Shown in pieces: positions 26,607-34,219 of a stretch of DNA of 64,000 nucleotides. This DNA is from Vibrio pomeroyi. GTDB lineage: Bacteria; Pseudomonadota; Gammaproteobacteria; Enterobacterales; Vibrionaceae. The notes under the pieces are model-generated. The model was not told where the DNA came from and ran no database searches. It worked only from the letters and a program-made list of their open reading frames with translations. The DNA lies in contig CP090855.1 of the NCBI GenBank assembly GCA_041879425.1, positions 124,001 through 188,000 on the forward strand, read 5' to 3'. Positions within the stretch are counted from its first letter, which is position 1. Every line of letters starts with the position of its first letter. The position numbers and the translations under genes are program-made.

Positions 26607-28376
26607 TTAGGTGTTCCCGTTTGCCATGGTGATAACACGTTTTAGCGTCCACCTTAGTAACAATGGAATGCATTCTTGCCCTTGGTTTTCACAGTGCGAG
26701 ACGATAGCCAATGCGAGGTCTGGCTTTGCGTGTTTCTTCAATACCTTAGCGACGACTTTCTTAGGAGGAATAGGGTGGTCGTAAGGGATCTTAACCATGT
26801 CACGGAAAAAGTTCTCGAATCCGTTCATGTATAAATAATGCTCGATGTCTTTGTCAGGCAACTCAGTTAAGCGATGACGTTCTTGGTCGTTACCAAGCTT
26901 TGATAATACCGTTGCGGCGTATTTTTTACCTGCTGCATCGCCATCTGTAACAACATGCCAATCGATGCCAAACTCTTGCGCGACCTTAATCAATGCTTTG
27001 AGGCCTGATTGAGCAAACTCGATAATCTGTACACCTTCAGCCGCAAGGTTGTAGCCACATTGGTTGGCTAACTCATTAAACAGCCAAACTTCAGTTTCTC
27101 CCTCTACTAATAACCAACATCGCGCAAACAGTGCCCCTGAACGGTGGAAGCGAATATGAAAACCAATTCGTCTCAGTTCATCTTTACTGAAGTGGTTCAT
27201 GTTGAGTTGATTAGCGATGGTTTTGTCGGACTGACGTACCAATCGCCGAATCGATTGCAGAGGCACAGCTGCGAGTAGGTCACCACTGTTGGTGGTGAGT
27301 ATTTTCTGCATTGGCAGTTTTTGCATCAAACTCCAAGCTCTTGCCAAGTGGGTTGGATGCAATCGACCTTCGGGATCTTCAAGGATCAAAAGAGGGCGCG
27401 CGCATCGTCTTAGGTCATTTGGCCCTTTAGCTTGTAGATAAGCGTTCAGTAATCCCATGAATAATAAGCGAGTTTGTTTGTTCTTTGTTTCTTCGACAAG
27501 CTGATGAATGCTCTGATCATTAGCACCAGCCGAATAGAGTAAGCCATCGCGCTGTTTTCTAGGATTACGACGAGAGTTACTCTTGAAAGAAAAGTAGTGT
27601 TCAATCAGGCTCTGCATCGACTCTAAACTGCTGCGCATCTCGCCTTTGTTTACGTGGCCAGGAATCGCCATTAAACGTCGGCAGGTGTTATCTATGCGTT
27701 TTTCGATTCGAGCCTGACGGGCGTTTCCATTCCCATTTCCATTAGAAGCGTGCCCATTACCGTTGCTGTTGCTGTTATTGCTATTATTAGCGCCATTCCC
27801 ACCGTTACCGTTAGCTCCATTGCCGTTCGCATTACCATGGATATGGCCATTGTGGTTAAGTGCCTTGCCATTGAATGGACGATCGAAGTGCCTTGCATCT
27901 CGTAAGCGAATCACGGGGTGCAAGGTCATTAATTCTTGAGCGAGCTTTTCAGAATGGTGAAGCTTGAGCGGATTGCCGTCCAAACCTAAAAATGCGTAGT
28001 GAGTGGTAGTTTCGTACTGTTCTAATGTGGCGCTGATTCGGTAATAGATACGATAGACACCGAACTCGTCCTGAACCCAAATCGGTTTGAGTTTACGGTA
28101 ACGACCAGCGTTGAGTTCGCTCTTGTCGTTAGCCTTTAATGCGAGAACAATTTGAAGATGTTGAGACTGCGGGTGTGAAACAGAGTAATCGACATGAAAA
28201 TCGGTCATTTCAAAGTGATATGGCACGCCGTCTGAAGGAAGAACGACGGAAAGGGCATCTAATAATGAAGACTTACCCCAAGTATTTTCACCAATAAGCG
28301 TGGTTAGCTCGTCAAACGCGAGTGACATGCGCTTGATACCTCGAAAGCCAGAAATCTCGATTCTTTCTAGTTGCAT
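26607..28376 (-). CDS. ybjD: OLD-family ATP-dependent nuclease (YbjD-like) with Asn/Gly-rich insert
   Basis: The 589-residue protein has an SMC-type ATPase N-terminus (MQLERIEISGFRGIKRM, Walker A GENTWGKSS at 29-37), an ABC-type signature/Walker B region (RPLLILEDPEGRLHP) and a C-terminal TOPRIM domain (LLVEGETE and VTDGDAAGK, with metal-binding Glu and Asp). This is the architecture of class 2 OLD nucleases such as E. coli YbjD. About residues 175-222 are a low-complexity run of Asn, Gly, Ala and Ser that breaks the ATPase domain and makes it longer than E. coli YbjD (about 550). It is monocistronic. Confidence 0.88.
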   Translation of the reverse strand: MQLERIEISGFRGIKRMSLAFDELTTLIGENTWGKSSLLDALSVVLPSDGVPYHFEMTDFHVDYSVSHPQSQHLQIVLALKANDKSELNAGRYRKLKPIWVQDEFGVYRIYYRISATLEQYETTTHYAFLGLDGNPLKLHHSEKLAQELMTLHPVIRLRDARHFDRPFNGKALNHNGHIHGNANGNGANGNGGNGANNSNNSNSNGNGHASNGNGNGNARQARIEKRIDNTCRRLMAIPGHVNKGEMRSSLESMQSLIEHYFSFKSNSRRNPRKQRDGLLYSAGANDQSIHQLVEETKNKQTRLLFMGLLNAYLQAKGPNDLRRCARPLLILEDPEGRLHPTHLARAWSLMQKLPMQKILTTNSGDLLAAVPLQSIRRLVRQSDKTIANQLNMNHFSKDELRRIGFHIRFHRSGALFARCWLLVEGETEVWLFNELANQCGYNLAAEGVQIIEFAQSGLKALIKVAQEFGIDWHVVTDGDAAGKKYAATVLSKLGNDQERHRLTELPDKDIEHYLYMNGFENFFRDMVKIPYDHPIPPKKVVAKVLKKHAKPDLALAIVSHCENQGQECIPLLLRWTLKRVITMANGNT

Positions 28377-28614
28377 AGGCTTACTCCTAACGGAAGGCTC
28401 TGCTAATTGTTTGAAAGCTAACAGATATCTTTAATCATAATCGAAAATCACCAATTCGGTATGCTCATCGGTCACAAAACCCATTGATTATTTATACGGC
28501 TCAAAATGAGATTTTTGATCTATCTCGAGTATTTTTTTGCAGTGCAGTTTCATAAAATTCACGATTCTGTCATGATTCTCGACCTAGTATGAAGGGACAA
28601 AGAGAGAAGAAAAT

Positions 28615-30354
28615 ATGACTAAAAAGAATAAGCCGACAAAAATAGTGTTGGCACACATCAACGACACCCACTCATACTTCGAACCAACCTCATTACAGCT
28701 ATCACTTAAAATGAACAGCCACATCATTGAACCTTATGTCAGTGCTGGTGGTTTTGCTCGAATTTCAACGCGCTTTAAACAAATAGAACAAGATGCCCAA
28801 CGACAAAAGGTTGGAACCCTGTTCCTTCATGCTGGGGACTGCTTTCAGGGCACCTTATACTTTTCTCTGTTCAAGGGGAAAGCCAACGCCGATCTGTTGA
28901 ATGCGCTTAATATTGATGCCATGACGCTTGGCAATCATGAGCTAGACATGGGTAATGAACCCGTGGCGATTTTCGCGAAAAGAATCAAATTCCCTCTGTT
29001 GGCCGGTAACTGGAATCTATCGAATGAGGATATCAATAAAACTCATACCTTAGCGGACAACGACATTGTTAAGCCTTACCTGACGGAAACACGCAGTGCT
29101 TCTTATATAACGAAAGAGTTTGATGGCGACAAAGTTGCCATCTTCGGTTTAAGTATCGACAAGATGGCAGGTATTGCTAACCCAGATATTGATACACCGT
29201 TTGAAAACGCATTAGAAACGGCAAAAGCAACGATAGAACAAATTCACCAGGCTGGCATAAACAAGATAGTGTTGCTTAGTCACCTTGGTTATGAAGCTGA
29301 TTTAGAGCTAGCGGCGAATGTAAAAGGCATCGGTGTGATTGTTGGTGGTCATAGTCACCGCTTGCAAGGTGACTTCTCGGATATCGGTTTAGTGAAAGAC
29401 GATGACTACGGCGTAAAAATTGGCGACACCTATGTTGTGCAAGCAGGTTTCCACGCAATGAGCCTAGGCCATTGTGAAATCGAATTCGACGCTCAAGGTA
29501 AAGTGACGCACTTTAATGGTAAGAACGAACTGTTGTTAGGACGCCGACTCTTTCTAGATGCAAAACTGAGTGAAGTAGGGCAAGACGATGCGCATGATAT
29601 GGCGTGTGAGTTTTTGAACAATCACCAGAACATTGCAGTGTGTAAGAAAGATCCTGAATTACAGAGTATTCTGACGGACAAGTATCAGCCTAGAGTTCGT
29701 AAGCTTCAGCAGCAAGTCATCGCTCATGCTGACAGTAAACTTCGTCATGTACGTATCCCTGATGAACAAGGGCCAAGCCAACTTGCGCCATTGGTGGCTC
29801 AGTCATTCCATTACTTGATGAACAAGAAAGGTCACCAGGTAGACTTTGCTATCCACAACTCTGGTGGTGTACGAAACTCGCTAAATAGCGGCGATGTTTC
29901 GGTTGCCGATATTGCCGGAAAACTACTACCGTTTGCCGTACCTATTGGTGTGTATGAAGTTAAAGGTGAAACGATCGCTGGCATGTTGGAAGGTGCAATC
30001 AATAACGCATTGGATAATGGTGTGGTTGGTACAGGGTCGGGTAGTTTCCCTTACACACACAACCTAAGGTTCTGTTACCACAAAGAAGCTCCTTTAGGGC
30101 ACAGAATTCATCACCTTGAAATCCACTCTGAAGAGGATGGTTGGCAGGCAGTTTCGCGAGAACGTGTTTATCGTGGCGCATCATCAGCCTATACCATGAA
30201 AGGGAAAGAAGGTTATAACGCAGTCTTGGATATGATCGGAGATGGCATCGTCACAACCGACTCAATGGCAGACTGTTTCATTGCTTTTTTACAAGATCAC
30301 CCTGAATCACTTCAACACCACGAACCGTTGAATTGCATGGAGTGTTTTAGGTAA
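28615..30354 (+). CDS. 5'-nucleotidase/metallophosphatase, UshA-like, no signal peptide
   Basis: A 579-residue two-domain nucleotidase. The N-terminal metallophosphatase motifs are intact: NDTHS (about 19), GDCFQGTL, GNHELDMG and GHSHR. The C-terminal 5'-nucleotidase domain has NSGGVRNSLNSGDVS and the substrate-binding SFPYTHNLRF. Unlike UshA it starts MTKKNKPTKIVLAHIND with no export signal, so it is probably cytoplasmic. An AAGAGAGAAG stretch precedes the ATG. The substrate (nucleotides, UDP-sugars, NAD) is not readable from sequence. Confidence 0.87.
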   Translation: MTKKNKPTKIVLAHINDTHSYFEPTSLQLSLKMNSHIIEPYVSAGGFARISTRFKQIEQDAQRQKVGTLFLHAGDCFQGTLYFSLFKGKANADLLNALNIDAMTLGNHELDMGNEPVAIFAKRIKFPLLAGNWNLSNEDINKTHTLADNDIVKPYLTETRSASYITKEFDGDKVAIFGLSIDKMAGIANPDIDTPFENALETAKATIEQIHQAGINKIVLLSHLGYEADLELAANVKGIGVIVGGHSHRLQGDFSDIGLVKDDDYGVKIGDTYVVQAGFHAMSLGHCEIEFDAQGKVTHFNGKNELLLGRRLFLDAKLSEVGQDDAHDMACEFLNNHQNIAVCKKDPELQSILTDKYQPRVRKLQQQVIAHADSKLRHVRIPDEQGPSQLAPLVAQSFHYLMNKKGHQVDFAIHNSGGVRNSLNSGDVSVADIAGKLLPFAVPIGVYEVKGETIAGMLEGAINNALDNGVVGTGSGSFPYTHNLRFCYHKEAPLGHRIHHLEIHSEEDGWQAVSRERVYRGASSAYTMKGKEGYNAVLDMIGDGIVTTDSMADCFIAFLQDHPESLQHHEPLNCMECFR

Positions 30355-30455
30355 TCGCATCTAATGTTTTCGCTTAGTATCATTACTTTGAGTGATTTAT
30401 AAAATTGGCACTGTTTATGCTTTATTTCCCGGGTAACTTCCTGTGGAGGCAAAGC

Positions 30456-30551
30456 ATGGATAGGAAAGATTGGTTAGACGCGGCCGCCGTTGTTGGTTGG
30501 GTGTCTGTTTGGTCTGCATTAGTGTACTTAGTACCAACAGCAGGTTTATAA
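30456..30551 (+). CDS. Small membrane peptide, 31 residues
   Basis: A 31-codon frame starts at ATG 30456 with GGAGG 7 bp upstream. The product has a charged start (MDRKDWLDA) and one hydrophobic helix (AAVVGWVSVWSALVYLVPTAGL), the pattern of a small inner-membrane protein. An intrinsic terminator follows about 150 bp downstream. I know no homologue. The excellent ribosome binding site and clean single-helix form are the support. Confidence 0.55.
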   Translation: MDRKDWLDAAAVVGWVSVWSALVYLVPTAGL

Positions 30552-30701
30552 CACATGCGGTTTGAGATGCACTTTCTGAAAAGGTGCACACAAAAGGTAC
30601 TTGTGAGCAGTTTGATTGAATAACGGGAATAGGGCAAAACCTGTTCATCGTATTCTTGGAATCAATACGAGTGTCGTTTTGACAAGCCGATAGAAATAAA
30701 T

Positions 30702-30726
30702 AAGGAGCTTTTTGCTCCTTTTTTAT
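30702..30726 (+). terminator. Terminator upstream of the IS200-type element
   Basis: AAGGAGC-TTTTT-GCTCCTT is a perfect 7-bp stem followed by a T tract. It probably ends the transcript of the 31-residue peptide. The IS element begins immediately beyond it. Confidence 0.85.
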
Positions 30727-30738
30727 TGGCTCCTCAAA

Positions 30739-30759
30739 ACCACCGCCTAGGGCGGTGGT
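30739..30759. repeat. Left-end hairpin of the IS200-type element
   Basis: ACCACCGCC-TAG-GGCGGTGGT is a subterminal imperfect-palindrome of the type that TnpA recognises as single-stranded DNA. Confidence 0.75.
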
Positions 30760-30791
30760 GATTGTTCCTTGAGGCTATAGCCTGAAGAAGT

Positions 30792-30849
30792 GCCCATGTT
30801 AGAAGTAACCTCTTATTCACCACAAGTAAGAGGAAACAACCACATGGGC
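30792..30849 (+). promoter_or_regulatory. Start-masking double stem-loop of the transposase mRNA
   Basis: GCCCATGT (30792-30799) pairs with ACATGGGC (30842-30849), and within it CCTCTTA (30809-30815) pairs with TAAGAGG (30827-30833). The outer stem contains the tnpA ATG and the inner stem its GAGG ribosome binding site. This agrees with the known IS200 leader hairpin that silences transposase translation. Confidence 0.8.
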
Positions 30850-31281
30850 GATTACAGAAGTTCATCACATGTCTATTGGCGTTGCAAATACCATATAGTT
30901 TGGACTCCAAAGTACAGATATAAGATTTTGAAAGATAAGGTAGGAAAGGAGCTTTATCGTTCAATCTATATTTTGTGCAATATGAAAGACTGCGAAGTTT
31001 TAGAATTAAACGTTCAACCAGATCATGTTCATCTTGTTGTCATTATTCCTCCCAAGTTATCAGTATCGAGTTTGTTAGGAGTTTTAAAAGGCCGAACAGC
31101 AATTCGACTTTTCAATAGATTCCCACATATACGTAAGAAATTATGGGGAAATCACTTTTGGGCTAGAGGGTATTTTGTAGATACGGTCGGTGTGAATGAA
31201 GAAGTCATTCGGCGATATGTACGACACCAAGATAAGCAGGACATAGAGTATGAACAACAATTACAGTTATTGAAGAACTGA
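30844..31281 (+). CDS. tnpA: IS200-type HUH transposase TnpA
   Basis: A 145-residue Y1 transposase. The metal-binding HUH motif is His61-Val-His63 in QPDHVHLVV, the catalytic Tyr is most likely Tyr125 with Gln129 in IRRYVRHQD (same spacing as Tyr127/Gln131 of IS608 TnpA). It moves a single-stranded DNA circle, usually on the lagging strand. I chose ATG 30844 because the conserved start is MGDYRSSSHVYW and an 18-codon upstream extension lies in the leader hairpin. No frameshift is seen, so it may be active. Confidence 0.92.
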   Translation: MGDYRSSSHVYWRCKYHIVWTPKYRYKILKDKVGKELYRSIYILCNMKDCEVLELNVQPDHVHLVVIIPPKLSVSSLLGVLKGRTAIRLFNRFPHIRKKLWGNHFWARGYFVDTVGVNEEVIRRYVRHQDKQDIEYEQQLQLLKN

Positions 31282-31320
31282 TAGCGCGGACGCCCCCTTT
31301 TAGGGGGTTATAAAGCAAAA

Positions 31321-31350
31321 CCGCCTTCTAAGAAGGCGGATATTTTTTTT
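31321..31350 (+). terminator. Right-end hairpin of the IS, also terminator-like
   Basis: CCGCCTTC-TAA-GAAGGCGG followed by ATA and eight T's is both the TnpA recognition hairpin of the right end and a plausible intrinsic terminator for tnpA. Confidence 0.7.
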
Positions 31351-31400
31351 ATTTCTGCAAATTTATCTAGACGAAACAAAGTTAGGGGAATATTATCCAC

Positions 31401-31510
31401 GCGTTTGGGGAGTAGTTAGCGCAAGTTTACATATCGTCATCTCGTTAGGCCAAGTGTCTATCCGGTATGTAAAGGTGAAATCCCATATTTCACTTCAACG
31501 AGACCAACGC
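31401..31510 (+). ncRNA. yybP-ykoY manganese riboswitch aptamer upstream of alx-type gene
   Basis: The closing stem GCGTT (31401-31405)/AACGC (31506-31510) encloses the hallmark TTTGGGGAGTAG at the 5' side and CGAGACCAACGC at the 3' side of the yybP-ykoY class. It lies directly upstream of a TerC/Alx-family gene, the class's standard partner in proteobacteria. The aptamer binds Mn(II). The call rests on motif memory and gene context. Confidence 0.85.
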
Positions 31511-31553
31511 AATCACAGTCAAGATCCGTAATGGAGCTTGATATGCTTTGTTT

Positions 31554-31592
31554 GCGGAAGGTCTTTGTACAGTTCTTCCGCCCGGAGGAATA
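31554..31592 (+). promoter_or_regulatory. Probable expression platform of the Mn riboswitch
   Basis: GCGGAAG (31554-31560) pairs with CTTCCGC (31575-31581) directly before the GGAGGA ribosome binding site. CTTCC could instead pair with GGAGG, hiding the site. This suggests translational control: the hairpin frees the site, its loss masks it. No U-tract is present, so transcription termination is unlikely. The switch mechanism is inferred. Confidence 0.55.
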
Positions 31593-32594
31593 ATGAACTC
31601 AACTCAATCTCTATTATCTACAAATAGTGAATCCTTTTTTTCATCGCCGATCATGACGACTTATGCGGGCTTTTTCCTGCTGACGGTGATTCTTGTCTCT
31701 ATTGATATCTATCAGACTCGTGGTGGTAACGTCACTATCAAGAAAGCGGCAATCTGGAGTGTATTCTGGTTTGTACTTGCGTTTTTGTTTGCAGGTTCTA
31801 TCTACCTATTTTGGGACATTTACGCGCCTAATAGCGACTACACAGCGCAAAAAGCAACAGTTTCATTCATTACCGGTTATTTGCTAGAGAAGTCACTGAG
31901 CGTAGACAACCTGTTTGTATTCGCGATGATCTTCGCTCAATACCAAGTTCCTGAGCATCTACGACCTCGTGCGCTTCTTTGGGGCGTAATTGGCGCATTG
32001 GTGCTTCGTGCAATTATGATCGCACTAGGCGCGCAACTATTGGCGGAATACCACTGGGTGCTTTACGTGTTTGCAGCGTTCTTGATTGGTACAGGTATTA
32101 AACTGGCGTTAGACAAGGGCGAAGAAGAGAGTGTGAATACACTGCCTGAAAAGCTACTTCGTAAAATCATGCCGGTAACAGAAGACTTCCATGGTCCAGC
32201 ACTTATGATTAAGCAAGGTACCAAATGGGTACTAACACCAATGATGTTGGTGATTGGTGCTATCGCAGTCATGGACGTGATGTTTGCACTGGACTCTATC
32301 CCTGCAATCTTCGCGGTAACACAAGAACCGTTCTTGGTACTTGCTGCTAACGTGTTTGCGTTACTTGGCCTGCGTTCGTTGTACTTTGTACTTCAAGGCA
32401 TGATGGATAAATTCATCTACTTGAAGCCGGCACTGGCATTCATCATGGTCTTCATTGGTGTGAAAATGCTATTGGTCGACAGCGAATGGGCTATCCCAAC
32501 TTACTGGTCTTTAGCGGTGCTGATTTCAACGATGACGATTGCGGTTATAGCGTCGATTTATGCAAAGAAGCCAGACATTGAACAAGTAAATTAA
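31593..32594 (+). CDS. alx: TerC/Alx-family membrane protein
   Basis: A 333-residue inner-membrane protein with about nine helices and the TerC-family acidic segments: EKSLSVDNLFVFAMIF and MDVMFALDSIPAIFAVTQ, the Asp/Glu residues likely binding metal. It matches E. coli Alx, implicated in manganese export or pH-linked Mn homeostasis. The start is ATG 31593 with GGAGGA just upstream; upstream codons of the open frame lie in the riboswitch platform. It is controlled by the yybP-ykoY riboswitch above. Confidence 0.9.
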   Translation: MNSTQSLLSTNSESFFSSPIMTTYAGFFLLTVILVSIDIYQTRGGNVTIKKAAIWSVFWFVLAFLFAGSIYLFWDIYAPNSDYTAQKATVSFITGYLLEKSLSVDNLFVFAMIFAQYQVPEHLRPRALLWGVIGALVLRAIMIALGAQLLAEYHWVLYVFAAFLIGTGIKLALDKGEEESVNTLPEKLLRKIMPVTEDFHGPALMIKQGTKWVLTPMMLVIGAIAVMDVMFALDSIPAIFAVTQEPFLVLAANVFALLGLRSLYFVLQGMMDKFIYLKPALAFIMVFIGVKMLLVDSEWAIPTYWSLAVLISTMTIAVIASIYAKKPDIEQVN

Positions 32595-32605
32595 AACAAA
32601 TATAA

Positions 32606-32689
32606 CTTATCGAAAACTCGATAAGAGATACGTGGTCGATGAAGCAGGAAATTTATTTATGTAAAATTTCTGTGACATCGGCCACTTTT
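32606..32689 (+). terminator. Double hairpin ending the alx transcript
   Basis: CTTATCGA-AAAC-TCGATAAG (32606-32625) is followed by a long stem GTGGTCGATG/CATCGGCCAC (32632-32685, one G-U) with inner AAATTT pairing, then TTTT. The second looks like an intrinsic terminator with a weak T tract. The remaining bases to 32906 hold no feature I can support besides the promoter of the next small gene. Confidence 0.6.
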
Positions 32690-32906
32690 GTTTGAGGGGT
32701 ATTTGTACTAAATGCATGATTTAAGCACTATATTGAATTTTAAGTCACTGCTAATGCATATGTATTTCGAGCCATTGTTAATGGTTTGTTTTATTAGAAA
32801 AACTAATCTGAACATCCAATTTTAGTCATTTTTTAACCTGCAAAAGATCACCTATTATTCTTGTCATCAGAACGAAACACACAAACAAATTTATAGAGAG
32901 GCAATC

Positions 32907-33095
32907 ATGGCTCAAGCAGTACAAATGAATACTATCGCTGTTCCTAACTCTATGGATAAGAAGACCTACTCGGTTAACTTCAAAGGATTGATTGCACACA
33001 TTTTCGATATTCTTTTCGTAGACAACTCTCCACGTAGTTACTACGCGAGCGACCTATCTGGTCACATGCAACGCGATATCGGTATCAACCGTTAA
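32907..33095 (+). CDS. DUF1127-like small protein, 62 residues
   Basis: The C-terminal half ends in YYASDLSGHMQRDIGINR, the hallmark of DUF1127/YjiS-like small proteins (LSDHMLRDIGL). The N-terminal part is variable. Some alpha-proteobacterial DUF1127 proteins bind RNA or affect phosphate and carbon responses; the Vibrio role is unknown. AGAGAGG lies 6 bp before the ATG. A very strong terminator follows, suggesting a highly expressed short mRNA. Confidence 0.8.
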   Translation: MAQAVQMNTIAVPNSMDKKTYSVNFKGLIAHIFDILFVDNSPRSYYASDLSGHMQRDIGINR

Positions 33096-33136
33096 TCTCA
33101 GCGTAAACGCATAGAATAAAAGAAAGACAGAATTTT

Positions 33137-33167
33137 AAAAACGCCAGCTTCTCAAGCTGGCGTTTTT
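33137..33167 (+). terminator. Terminator of the DUF1127 gene
   Basis: AAAAACGCCAGCTT-CTC-AAGCTGGCGTTTTT is a perfect 14-bp stem ending in T's. Confidence 0.93.
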
Positions 33168-33215
33168 GTATCTGAAAGAATCTGTATCTGAAACAATTTG
33201 TACCTGAAAGAAAAC
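33168..33215. repeat. Degenerate 16-bp tandem repeat, three units
   Basis: GTATCTGAAAGAATCT, GTATCTGAAACAATTT and GTACCTGAAAGAAAAC are three consecutive 16-bp units starting right at the terminator's last bases. They lie between the DUF1127 and DUF1223 genes and are not coding. Confidence 0.6.
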
Positions 33216-33263
33216 GTTAAGTACCGCGGTCTTTAGATAAGTAGCTTCTATGAGGATCACGGT

Positions 33264-34004
33264 ATGTCACACGCCAAACACAACACATCATTGATCAAAC
33301 TCTGCTTATTTGCCTTACCGATCGGCTTCTACTCTTCAGTGTCGAATGCACAAACCTGGAGTAACGAGGGGCAACCTGCGCAGGTTATCGAACTGTTCAC
33401 CTCTGAAGGTTGTTCGAGTTGTCCACCTGCTGATGCCTACCTCAGTACTTTTGAAGATGACCCAGCACTTTGGACACAAGTCATCCCGCTCGCGTATCAC
33501 GTCGATTACTGGGATTACCTCGGTTGGGGGGATAAATTCGCGAGCAAAGCCTTCAGTCAAAAGCAACGTTTGTATAAAGCTTATGGGGTGACAAGCGGGG
33601 TTTATACTCCGGGTTTTGTGGTTGATGGAAAAGAGTGGCGCGGTTATTTCAATTGGCTTGATAGAACGTTACCTTCGCTCCCACAACAAAATAACCCCAA
33701 GCTGACGGTCAATCATAAAGGCGACACGTTCAGCGTGAGCTACGAAGGCAAAGGTGATTATGTGGCTCATATTGCCTTGTTAGCGATGAACGAAGTTACC
33801 AGCGTTAAAGCGGGCGAAAACAGAGGTAAAAAACTCGAGCATGATTTTGTGGTGGTTTACGATGGTTACCAACGTAGTGATTCTGAGTGGCAATTCAATG
33901 TGGACTTTGATTCGCTAGTCGCAGCGCCCGATGCCGTAGCTGTCTGGTTAACCGCGCCTAACTCGTATGCACCTGAACAAACGGTAGCAGGGTGGTTGAA
34001 TTAA
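33264..34004 (+). CDS. DUF1223 secreted thioredoxin-like protein
   Basis: A 246-residue protein with a signal peptide (ending SNA, before QTWSNEG) and the DUF1223 fold, a thioredoxin-like domain with the redox-type motif GCSSCPPAD and a later YTPGFVVDG that resembles the thioredoxin cis-Pro loop. It is probably exported to the periplasm. GAGGATC precedes the ATG. The family's function is not established. Confidence 0.85.
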   Translation: MSHAKHNTSLIKLCLFALPIGFYSSVSNAQTWSNEGQPAQVIELFTSEGCSSCPPADAYLSTFEDDPALWTQVIPLAYHVDYWDYLGWGDKFASKAFSQKQRLYKAYGVTSGVYTPGFVVDGKEWRGYFNWLDRTLPSLPQQNNPKLTVNHKGDTFSVSYEGKGDYVAHIALLAMNEVTSVKAGENRGKKLEHDFVVVYDGYQRSDSEWQFNVDFDSLVAAPDAVAVWLTAPNSYAPEQTVAGWLN

Positions 34005-34045
34005 ACTCACGTGCTCAACTTCAACTCAACGTGCGCAACTTCAAC
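34004..34045. repeat. Duplicated 20-bp unit after the DUF1223 gene
   Basis: AACTCACGTGCTCAACTTC and AACTCAACGTGCGCAACTTC are adjacent near-identical copies (34004-34042), followed by a further AAC. They begin at the last base of the stop codon. Confidence 0.55.
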
Positions 34046-34067
34046 AATTATGAAGCAATGCAGTTTG

Positions 34068-34098
34068 GGCGACACTAAACCGTTACTGTGTCGCCTTT
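34068..34098 (+). terminator. Probable terminator of the DUF1223 gene
   Basis: GGCGACAC/GTGTCGCC is a perfect 8-bp stem with a 12-base loop followed by TTT and a T-rich stretch. The T tract is short, so this is less certain. Confidence 0.55.
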
Positions 34099-34219
34099 GT
34101 TCTGTTTTGCTTGGTCTAAATTGCTGTTAGAGACTTGAAAGGGGCGATTTAGTTACGTAATACAGCTGAAATACGTTAATATAGCGCGCTATTATTTTAG
34201 CTTTGAGTTCCTGCAATTA

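Larger units (their letters stand above)
30728..31350 (+). mobile_element. IS200-type insertion sequence (IS200/IS605 family, tnpA only)
   Basis: The element is about 620 bp with one HUH transposase gene and no tnpB. The left end has a perfect 9-bp hairpin ACCACCGCC/GGCGGTGGT (30739-30759). The right end has CCGCCTTC/GAAGGCGG (31321-31339), preceded by a CCCCCT/AGGGGG hairpin. There are no terminal inverted repeats or target duplication, as expected of this family. Exact cleavage points cannot be fixed by eye, so the ends are approximate. All parts look intact. Confidence 0.82.

Noticed and set aside
30790..30843. Upstream extension of the transposase by 18 codons
   Set aside because: It lies within the leader hairpin and the family start is MGDYRSSSH.
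33012..33095. Treating the five 15-bp units or the 16-bp units as a CRISPR array
   Set aside because: Units are contiguous and degenerate with no spacers, and no cas gene is in the window.
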